Source: Heliocidaris erythrogramma (taxonomy: Eukaryota > Echinodermata > Echinoidea > Camarodonta > Echinometridae). From it: a stretch of 64,000 nucleotides of DNA. Below, one piece after another: positions 1-11,400 of this stretch; position 1 is the stretch's first letter, and each line of letters opens with the position of its first letter. Made by a program: the position numbers and the translations under genes. The notes under the pieces were generated by a model that was not told where the DNA came from, ran no database searches, and was given only the letters and a program-made list of their open reading frames with translations. The stretch covers positions 12,796,516 to 12,860,515 of the forward strand of contig CM046861.1 in the NCBI GenBank assembly GCA_025617745.1. The letters run 5' to 3'.

Positions 1-250
1 ATTTATGTAATTCTACCTTGCCATAGCAGAGTTTGAATTGTTAAAACTCTCTGCTAAGAGTGGTGTGTATAAGTTTATTGATTTGAGACTTCTGGATTTC
101 CTGTGGGTGGGACAAAAATTATTTTAATTAACCTTTTAGTCACTGAGGATCACGCGTATTGTAGTTAGAATGTATTTACTCACTGAACTTAGTCTCAGTA
201 AACCATCTTGTGACATAGACTCTGCTGTACGAAAAATCCTTCCACAATAA

Positions 251-508
251 GGCCAAAAAAAAAAAATTGTTGTATTGGCGTAACGGGTCTCTGAAAACTA
301 GGGTAGGTCGGTCGGGATTTTTTTTTTTTTTTACGACAGTATAGTACATAATACACGCAGCTAGTTCTGTCCGCAGCACTTCCGGGTTTTTCGATCGCGA
401 TCGCGATCGCAAAGGCAGCACGATAGTAAAAAAAAACAAAAACCTAGGGTCGGCGACATTTTTAGGGTCGGGCGGGTTACGCCAATACAACTATTTTTTT
501 TTTTGGCC
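251..508. mobile_element. Harbinger-type MITE with TAA target duplication
   Basis: Near-perfect terminal inverted repeats begin GGCC, A-run, TTGTTGTATTGGCGTAAC at the left and are mirrored at the right. The element is flanked by TAA on both sides (248-250, 509-511). A 3-bp TWA target site with GGCC ends fits PIF/Harbinger. A long antisense reading frame inside is a by-product, not a gene. Confidence 0.7.
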
Positions 509-817
509 TAACGCATCGTTTCAATGCGGATTCTAAATGGCTTATGTGTAAAGATAGCACACACAAAGTTTCAGCGCCAATATCCCCTACAATACATTTG
601 CCGTAGTGTCACGCGGGTCAAAGTCCACGGGCGGTTCAGTGAGTAATAAGAAGGGCGGTCCCTGGGCAGTTTAGTGACTAAAGGGTTAATCCCTTTTCCA
701 ATGTGAAAATGAATTTCAACAGTAAATTCAGTCATTCAGATAAATTAGAAGAGGGTTTTACAGAACTGAGTATTTTCCAATGCAGAAACACTTTATAAAA
801 ACAGATGACTAGTCTAC

Positions 818-987
818 CTGTCTTTGAATCTGAAAGGCCCTAGGAAATTCTCTCCACCAAACATGATGGTGAGTCTTGCGACCTGGCTGCTGTCTGCTGG
901 ATCCATCACAAAGAAGAATGAGCAGTTGACTGTGGCAAGACAGTTTCTCCTTCTCTGACAGATCTTATGTGCATAGCAGTACTCATG
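818..987 (-). CDS. XDH: XDH-like exon 13
   Basis: Encodes [20 protein letters not shown] and, later, [10 protein letters not shown]. This matches EY..A.KQ..RREDDIA.VN ... L.FGG, but with RRRNCLA in place of the FAD-contacting RREDDIA. The last base pair before GTAGAC leaves phase 2, so the gene continues past the left edge. Confidence 0.75.
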
Positions 988-3125
988 CTGGTTACATGAA
1001 CAAAAAAAAAAGAGAGAGATGATATTCATAATGCAGTGCTTTACTATCATCATCATCATTACTGTCATCATTATCATCGTCATCATCACTGTCATCATTT
1101 TCGTCATCATTGTCATATGATCATCAACTTCATCATCGTCAACATTATCATCATCATTACCATCATCATCATCATTGTCGTTGCCATTAACATCATCATC
1201 ATATATATCATTAGCATTATCAACACCACCACTATCATCATCATCATGATCATCATCCCAGTGTGATCACAATCACCACCAGCAACAACATCATCAACAT
1301 CATCAGCACCACCATTGTTGTCACGATAATCATCCCATTGTGATCATCATGATCAAGCTAATATATAATCTCTAAGCATCCTACCTTTGATGTATATGGT
1401 ATGAAGACATGCTTGGCTATCTCTGTAACTTTCATGGTGCTTTCCGCCGACTTCTTGAAAGACTCGTCCAGGACCACCTCTCTTTCACCTGCAATGTAAG
1501 TACAAGTGAATGACCAGTTCATACAGATTTTAAGAAATGAGAAGACAACATACTATATGCTGTTTTATTTTATAGCATTTCACACATACACTGTTTGTAT
1601 CCTGAGTATAATCAAATGAGATTGTGTTTCCATCAAAATACGGAGAAACTGACCTTAATATAAATCTGATATTTTTTATTATTATCCATATCAGACATCT
1701 AAGCTGTGGTTTTACAAAGTTGTATTCCCCTCGTCCTTGCTGCAAACTGGGGAAAGAGGGTAGTATTTCTTATATCACCCTCTTTCAAGAAAGCCTATGA
1801 ACTTCACAAAACAGGGCCATATAAGCTTGTATTGCCTGGTGGTGCAGTGCGCAGTATTGCGGCGCGCTATTTGTTGTTACACACAGTTGCTAGCTAGGCT
1901 TAGTGCAGTGGGAAAATTAGATTTGCTGATTTTGCCAAAAATGGATTAGATTATGATTTTTGAATCCATTTTAAGATAATGTTATTACTTGTTTGCTCTA
2001 GATGTCTGAAGTGGATAATAATAACAATATTGACTGGCTACATACTTTCGGGATATATGACATATATTGCCCTCACTAGACCCAATATGAATCTAGTTCA
2101 GGGAATATATGTTGTATCCCCCTCAAGGTCAGTCAATATTATATAATTGTGTGTTTTTTTAAAGGACTTTCATGAAATTTCTCTAAGGAGAAAAGAAAAT
2201 CAAGGTGAGGAAATTATGATACAAAAGAAAAGTAAATAAATAATGTAATAGAGTCATATATCACATTCCTGGTCAGATCCAATTTAAATTCCTACTGTTT
2301 GAGCCTTAATAAAGATATAAAGTACAGTCAAACCTGCTTTAGCGACCACCTGTATAGAAAGACCACCTGTCTATAAAGACCACAAATTTTTGTTTCCCTT
2401 GAAAAGTGTTTCTCATTGAAACGTGTATACAAGGAACCTGTCCATAAAGACCACCTGCTCGTAAAGACCGCTTTTCTTGTCTCCCTTGAGCGGTCTTTAT
2501 AGACAGGTTTCACAGTATAAACAGTTTAGGAATCTTTGCAGAAGTTACACGTATCTTCTACATCCTCCTCAGACGACAAGAACTTGCTTTTGGTAATGAG
2601 GAGCAAGACACATTAAACAAAGAGAGCTGTTATACTCATTGTGAATACAAGGAACATACCTCCTTCTTCTACCAAGGTTGCAGTAGCCCCACAAACCATC
2701 AGCAGTGGGACCAAATCTCCTCTCTTCGAGAAACTCCAAACAGTACCGCCCAGACTCTGAACAAAACAAAAACAAAACATTAATCACATTTAAAGATACA
2801 ATTACGGTTGAGCATTGGTAAAAGAGAAATATTATTTGTGAGCTCTGATTTTCCTTTTTCCTTTTTTCTCTCATATGTACAAATATCACAGAAGCAATGT
2901 GAAATTCTATTCAAAAAGATCTGTATGATTTAATGTATCAGACTAACATGTAAATTAATTTTGATAGTGATACATAATAATCATCTAAAATATAGAGATA
3001 CATGTATATCCTTATCATTCTACTATAGTAATCAGAAAAAAAGTTATGAATAAAACACACTTGAGAAGGCAGCAAGTAACATCAAGTTTACACAATAATG
3101 GGCAATCCTTACGATTTCAAAAGAC

Positions 3126-3162
<37 letters not shown>

Positions 3163-5812
3163 ATTTTGCACTAAATACATGTAAGAGATATTTTAAAGAA
3201 ACTTACAGCCATATTCCTTATCTGTGGACTGGCATACTGTTTCACTAATTTCATAATAGCTGCCAATGTTCTTGTTTGATACTCTGTGGAAATTAGAGCA
3301 AAATAGAGCATGGTACTAAGAAATAGTCTTTCAAAAAAGGGTGAAAGTTTAATAGTGGGGTTCAAGATGTATATATAAGCCCTACAAAAGAGTGCTGATT
3401 ATTCTACATGAAAGCTCTGTTTACTGTGAATTTAAATATTATGAGGAGCAATGCATAGCATTGTCAATAGTCTTAACAAGGGCCTACATGTACGTAACAC
3501 AAGGGTTTGTAATGAATTGCAAAATGGCAATGGTCAATCAATATCATCGTTGCATGCAAAATATTGTTCAAAAGGCTGACGACTAACCAATCAAAATTGT
3601 TGTTTCAAAGTGGCAATGGATGGCAAACCAAGAAATAATACCAGTGCGATTGTATTTATCTTCTGGATGTAGATAAATTCTAATTCAAATTCAGGCATAC
3701 AAAATCAACGGAAAACAGAACTCAAATGCAGATTACAACCAGGGATCTAAAATCATATCTAAGGTAGCTCAGCAAAAAAACTTGTCCAGGGGCGTGTTCA
3801 ACAGAGAGTTACGCTTGACTTAAGTCATGCGTAAGTGTCAATATGCATACGGTATTAAACGTGTTATCTCATTGGTAGATTACCCAATAGCGCGCATCCC
3901 CTGAGCATAATCTGACCAATGCGGTAATGTGTCATATACCGCACGCAACAAGGAATTTAAGTGAGACTTTAAGTTTGACTTAACTCTTTGTGAAGCACCC
4001 CCCAGAATACAGACGGCAAACAATACATGTGGCAGTGGCGAATCAAAATTTGTAATTTGACAAATGTAATGGCATGTTTTGTTAATATTAAGCCTAATTG
4101 CGGTAGTTATGGTATTTTTGCCAAGCCTATGACTATGATATGTTTCTACCTTAATGAAATAAAACTATGATTTTCAACGATATGCATTTTGTGTTCAGGA
4201 CACGTCTTTTCGTACCACAACATTTCGCTATTAAGCTACCTAACTTCTCATTACAGCAACGTAGAATTGGGAGTATCTTGCTACTGATGAATTGAAATGA
4301 AAAAAAATAAGACAACTTGCTTTTAAGGGCTTGCAACGACTGAAAAATGGCATTCAGCCATTGATATTTGATAAAATATCTGTTTGTTAAATATAAAACT
4401 TAGATTTAATTCTAATACATGTAGGAGAATCTTTAATTTACCAGGTGAAACTTCTATCAAGTTTCTGAGTTCTTGACTCAGTTGTGTCATCGTGACGCCA
4501 CATCCTATAGTGATGCCATGGTCAGAGGTTTTGACTTGGGTCAGTTCTTGAATCATTGGACCAGGGGAGATGACCATTGGGTAAATTGCCCCTCCTCTCC
4601 TCTGGTTACCTAGTTAAAAATGATAAGAATGCTGATATCCAATGTCTGATAGTGAAAAATCATACGGGGCCCTGTTTCATAAAACTTTTTATCAATAACA
4701 ACTGCCTGATATTTATGACAAATTTTCTCTCAGCCAATCAGATGCAAGTATTTCAGTAGCTTATAACTGTTATTGTAACTTGTCATAGATATTAAGTTTT
4801 ATGAAAGGGGGCCCTGGTTTGAGTGAACAGTCATTTTGATGGAGTGGGTTTGTATCCCACTCCTGCCACCATGTTATCATAAAGACAAAGCAACACATAA
4901 TTCCAGGGCCCCGTTTCATAAAACTTGTTATCAATAACAATTTACGATCATAGTTGTTATAAGCTACTGAAATCCTTCCATCTGATTGGCTGAGAGTAAA
5001 TTTGTCACAGAAATGTGGCAGTTGTTACTGATAAAAAGTTTTATGAAACGGGACCCAGGTATGGGTTTAAAGACGAAGTTTGGTCACGCAATTACATTGT
5101 GAAATGATCTCTGTGGAAGCAATCAGGCAAGGAGTGGCAAGTAACACAAGCACTGGTGTATACAATGAGGCTTTTGAATCATCAAAATGAAGGAAATTGA
5201 TTCATTGGGTACCCATTTACTTCACCTGGGTGGAGAGTGGTTAATGTAGATTAATATCTTGCCAAAGGACATTATTATTATCATTATATGTCTGTTTTTT
5301 AATTTTTTGATCAACTCTTTATACCACTCACCTACAATGGTGTTGCCTACTATGAAGGGAGCTGCTGGATACCTGTTCTTCAACTGAATGACCTCGGTGA
5401 GGGAGGACGCTAAGATCCATTTAGTTTGGCCTTTTTTGAAGGTCACTGTTCTTGTGTAAGCCTCCTGATCAAGCTAGATAGGGGGGAGAGAGAATGAAAA
5501 GAAAGAAACAAATCTATAGCAATTAGCTCCATAACCACATCTCAATTTCAATAGGTCAGGCGTCCGTCTCTGTGTTCCACGTACTAATCGCGCAAGATTT
5601 CGACAATCATTCATCCCAGATTCCATCCATACATTCAATTGTAATGCTACTAGATAGAGCGGGGGGGGGGGGGGGGAATAGCGGTCAAGCTAATGCAGAG
5701 GATGCAGATTGTAATTGTTAGTATACAAATATTTTAGTCTTGACTTTCATTGCTTGTCGTTGATAAATGCTTTTATTATGGTGTCTTGGAGACTTGTTTT
5801 GACTAGGGTCTC

Positions 5813-5845
<33 letters not shown>

Positions 5846-8416
5846 TTCATACACTGTAGGAATAAATCACACATGTTATTTCGAACTGTGATGCTTTTCG
5901 AAGAGCACAGCTAGATTTAGGGATGGAATGGAGGATTGGGGAGAAAGGGGCATGGAATAATATGTATGTTACATATTCGTACAGTAATGTAATTATTTCT
6001 GTTATAATCATGTTTGTAGTGTCAATTGTTCATATCCACTGTAAAAAGAATTTCCATTGAGGACAATAAATTAAATTCAATTCAATCTGTAACATTTTCA
6101 ACATAATAATAATAATAATGGCAATATTTACATAGCACACATATCCATCTCTAGAGATGCCTAAAAATTAATTTCAAGCAAATGCTCAAAAAGAAATGAA
6201 CATACATATACATGTGTACTAAGTCAGTGGAATAGAAATTGAACTTTGAACAATGAAAAGTAGCTGCAGGAAGTATTACAGCATTATGTGAGTTTTAAGT
6301 CTGGTTTTAAAAGTTCGAGGGTATTGACTGTTTGTAGAGAAATGGTTAACTTATTCCACAAAGAAGGAGCTGCTGATGCATATGCTCTATCCCCCAGTTT
6401 CTTTTTGTTCGAATTTCCTTAAGCCTAATACTACTTGTTGAGCGACTTGTTGCATGGGGTGTTACAAGGGATGAAATACACTCAGGAGCTAGGTACTGTA
6501 GTGTGCAATAGGTTAAAGGGGAATTAAGCTCAAAATATAAATGTGCTCATATTCAAAGATGTAATCTATTCCTTCTTGTTGCCCTACGTAGTTTTGCATT
6601 AAAATATACGAGATGGGTATAAATCAGGATTTTCTCAGCAAGATTTATCGTCTGCTAGCGATACCAGGGGGCTGCCATTTTGTTAATGTGTACATAAAGA
6701 TATTTTTAATCCGAATGCAAAATTGTCTTTCTTCCTGATACAATATTCCATCTGAGATTTTAAATATTTAACAGATATATACATATATTCTAAAAACGAA
6801 ATATAAATTATTTCTTTGAAAATTATGATTTTACTAAATATCTATTTTCTTGATACTATGACGTATGTGACGGAGCGAATTAATTCAAATTTATGGATGA
6901 TGACTTTCCCCAGCGTCAATAGTGACAAACTATGCATTCACTTGCTTTGAGATAATGGACTTCAAAAGTCAGAATGCGCGTTGTATAAATTATGTTCTGC
7001 TCTGCCAGGCAAGACCAAGAAATCGATTTCTAGTTAGCAAAACCGGAGAATTTAAAAAGAAATCTATAAATTTCAAATTTTAAAATAAATGTATACACCT
7101 GTTATGTATTTTCCATCATATATGGGGCTTTTTTATAATGAATAGAAGCAATTTAGCTCGTGGATTAAAAATATCTTCCTGACCGGAACGGTCTCCAATG
7201 GTTCATGTACAACTCCATGTCATCAAGAAAATGGCAGCCCCCAAGTGTTAGCAGATGATACCGTGAGCTAGAATGTCTTGATTTAAACCCTTTTCTGATA
7301 TTTTATTTCTAAAGTGATACAGGTCAATGCTATATTACACCCTTGAACATAAGTACATTTATATTCTAGTGTTAATTCTCCTTTACGAGTAAATTTCTTA
7401 AATTATATGCTGTTGAACAGGTAGCATAACATCAGGGAACATAACATCCTATAGAGAAAGGAATCCTTGATTGACTTTTAGTTTCCTTACCAGTAAATCT
7501 GGAGGGAATATTGGCTCTTGGGTAGGGTCGAATCCTTTGTAATTCTGGCTGGCCGATGAAGAGAGCTGTTGATTACAATTGAAAATACAAATGAAACAAT
7601 GTAAAGGACATGAGCAAAAAACAGAACATCGCCACTTGAGGAAGACGATTATGGCTGCTGGTGTGTACTCCTGCAGAAAATGCTTCCAAAATACAACAGA
7701 AATGAACTGCCTATTCAGATTTCTTAAGAGAACCGGATTCAAATTCTCAAAGATTAAGAATGACCTACAGTGTAATTCTTTACATGCAGTATTCACTTTG
7801 ACAGGGAAGATCATAACTAGCATATAGTTTGGAACAGAGCATCATCACATTCGTGTCGACTAGTTATCAAATTATAAAACCTTCCACGTTTTAACAGCTA
7901 CAATTTACCAATCTCTACTTCATTACATTTCAGAGAACAGAATCTGCTGGCAATATTATCAAAACCATGAAGAAAAGGTGGCAAATAAATATGTTTCGCT
8001 TCCATGCATCACAATCATCTGTGATATCCAACTCACCTCCATGTCTGTCTTTTCCTTGCCCTGTGTTTCTTGTTCCTTGCCCCGAGTTTCCTGTTCCTTC
8101 TTTGCACAGTAACAGTTGTCCTGAATGTAGGAATTATATACCATAGATTACCCCAAAAAAGAATTATGATGGACATAAATATAACCACACCAAACATAAA
8201 ACAAGGATAAAAATTCTTCTTGATACTCACTGACTGTTAATAAGGACATGTCTTCAAGAGTCTGCATGCTACTTGCAGCTTTTAATCAATTCCACTTCTC
8301 CTCTTAAATACCAGCACCAGCCAATAAAAATCTATGTCTCTGATGCGACCAATTATGTTCAGGAAGTCTTAACCGGTGTTCCTAGCAAATTTAAACAATG
8401 TGATGCTGCACAAGCA

Positions 8417-8464
<48 letters not shown>

Positions 8465-11400
8465 ATACATGTATATGCCCCCCCCCCCTCCCCCAAATTT
8501 GAGGTGGGGGATGGCCTGTATTATCATCCCCCAATATTTTTGGATAAAATGAATAAGAATTATGATACATTAAACTTAAAACTTAAACTTAATAATTATC
8601 AAACTCAATATTTTATTTTGATCTTGAAATACCATCACATTCTATGATTAGAAGTAAGGACATATTAAGAAATGCCATAATTTCAACGTGAAATTATCGA
8701 AGAAATTTCGTTTGCTCGAATTTGTTATTCTCAATTAAGGGGTTCCGTCCACAGAAAACCATTTTAGGATACACTAAAATTTTATAGAAGTTTGAGAAAA
8801 GTATTATAGACAGATTTTTGAAAAAGTCCCTGGTGTGGGAGGGGATTAATGAAACAGCATTTGCAGAGGTTCAACATTTAAAAGAAATATCAACTTTCAG
8901 TCGACTTGCTAATTCCTCAAGGGCTATTTTCTCGAGGGCGCAACTTCATTTTTTGGCCCGGGCGCCATAATCCCTAGATAAGCCACTGCTCGCCGGTCAT
9001 CCCCTCCCCCCAATCATGAATACGGATCGACCCCTGTGTACAGCATACAGACTAACCAGTCCATCATCAACTTCTTAGAGAACTTCTTTAGCTGAATTCA
9101 TCAGAGTCAAATGGATTTAAGGTGCACCAGGTCAAACTCAGGGTAGCAAGGTGATTAGGTTTCAAGAGTTGAAGTGCATGCAAGCTACACATTGGACCTC
9201 CAAATAACCCTGAATTACATGCTTCGTAGAATTTTACCTCTTGAAAATGCAACATTACCTCCTCTTCAGTAACTAGTTTACACATTCCTTTCAAATAATC
9301 TTGAAAATGGGTTTTTTAAAAGGCTTGTTGTATGCGAAAACTAACACAAGTACTATGATTGATTCAGTTCTCTTAATTGGCTTCCTTGGCCTTGATTTTC
9401 TGCTGAGGCTGAATGGCTCCTAGTGCAGAGTTAGCCTGATTTTAATATTTATTAATCCTCTCATGACATTACTGAAAGAAACTGAAGACTGGTTTAAAAT
9501 ACATTTCATGTTTTTCACTGAGTGCCCATTGTTCCTAAAAGTACATGTATGATATGTCAAACCTGCCTACGAGTTTACCTATCTATAAGACCACTGGTCT
9601 ATAAATACAGCTTTTCTTGTTTTCCTTGATAAGTATCTAAATACATGAAGGTACATGTATGGCTATGCTTGGTTCAGCTGGTACAAATATGTCACAGTTA
9701 ATTTTACAAGGGGAGGTTAAGGCAGGGTCCAGATAAATCAACTGACATACCCCACAGAATGTTTTGAAGCCATCCAGGAGCTGTCTGTAGCCTGTACATC
9801 GACACAGGTTGCCTTCTATCGCTGTCAGGATGTCATCCATGCCTGGTTTGGGGTTGTTACGTAGCAGGGTGTACACTGACATCACCATGCCTGGTGTGCA
9901 GAAACCACACTGTGTGCCATGGTGCTTGGCTAGGCGCTCCTGTGAAAACAACGATCAGTGCAAGTATTATGAGGTATGCTAGGGTCGTAGGAGACCATCA
10001 GCAATCTATTCATCACATGTAGGTTATTTATTATAAAAAGGTCATTATGAAGAACAAAATGCAATATAGTTGCATTTTCCTGATAAGTTACTTAGTAGGG
10101 TGTACAACGACATCATCACGGCTGGTGTGCAAAATCCACACTGCATGCTATGGTGCTTGGCAAGGCGCTCTTGTATATTCAATGATTGGTGCAAGTGTTA
10201 CCAAGTGTCCTTGGGTTGTGAGAGACCATCAAACGTTAAAGCTGTATTGCATCACTGACAACTGGATCTAAAAATCTATCCTGTTGGTTAAATTGCACAT
10301 AACTAATCCAAAATGCTAGAAAAGGCAGATTTGAAAGAATCAAAGAAAAATATGATTGTCTTATGTGTAAAAGAAACAAAAATCCTTTGATTCTCAAGAA
10401 CTGGACAGGTGTGATTAAGAGTCCTCAAAGATGTGCTAGCTCGAATGAGCTAGCTACTTACAGAGTGATAGAGAACTGTATTTAAAAGAGAAGTTTGACA
10501 GAGATAGCTAACTGATACAAAGAAAAATGTAAGAAAATGTCTTTAAATGGTACTTATCTCTGTCCCTACCTGAACAGCATGCAGCCCAGATCTCACATCT
10601 CCCAGCCCTTCTACAGTGGTCACAGCTTTCCCATGTACCAGACATAGAGGCAATAAACATGCAGTCACTGCTAGATGGCTGCAAGTCAAATGCAGAGTCG
10701 TATATCGTGTATCATTATTTCAAAACATCTTTTTTATTTTGATGCAAACATAATGCTCACAATGACTTCAGCAGAACAAATGACATTGACAAAGGGTTAT
10801 TGAAAGGAGAATGAGACCCCCAAGATAAATGCATTTTAATAAAAGCAGAAAATCAAAGAAGCATATCAGTGAAAGTAAATGAATGGAGATCTGAAATTAG
10901 CAATGACCTCATTATGTTAATGAGATGCTGTGATGTAAATGTGCTATACTTTCCAATTGCCTTAGACAAATAATGTAAAAATCCCCTATCCTTGAATACA
11001 TCTTAGAAAATTTGATTTCTGTATGATAGGTGGGGTTCATAAATTTATTCCTCACAATATATTTCAAGCACAATGTTGATAATTCAATTTTCTTTGTTTA
11101 AAGCTGAAATCTGATAATTTTCTTATTTATTACCTATAAAGAGATCGAGAGCACAAAAACATCAGAGCATCTCATTAGCATGAGTATGTAGCCAATTTTA
11201 TTCAGCGATTTTAGGTTTTTTAAATTTTCATAACTTTTTTATTCTTTATCCGTTTTTCCTGAAACTTTCAGTAATATGCTTCTAAGATTGTTCTGCTTCT
11301 GTTAAAGTGCATACAAGTTTGGGGCTTCATTCTCTTTTAAAGCTTCCCCTTTCTTCTATATTTCTTATTCTTGCTGTTCTTGTTGTTCATATCCACTTCG

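Noticed and set aside
176-490. 104-codon minus-strand frame
   Set aside because: It lies almost wholly inside a MITE with inverted ends and a TAA duplication.
1036-1266. Histidine/isoleucine-rich 76-codon frame
   Set aside because: Translation of the ATC microsatellite.
8273-8647. 124-codon frame with a glycine run
   Set aside because: It spans a poly-G tract and a C-rich stretch with no other protein-like feature.
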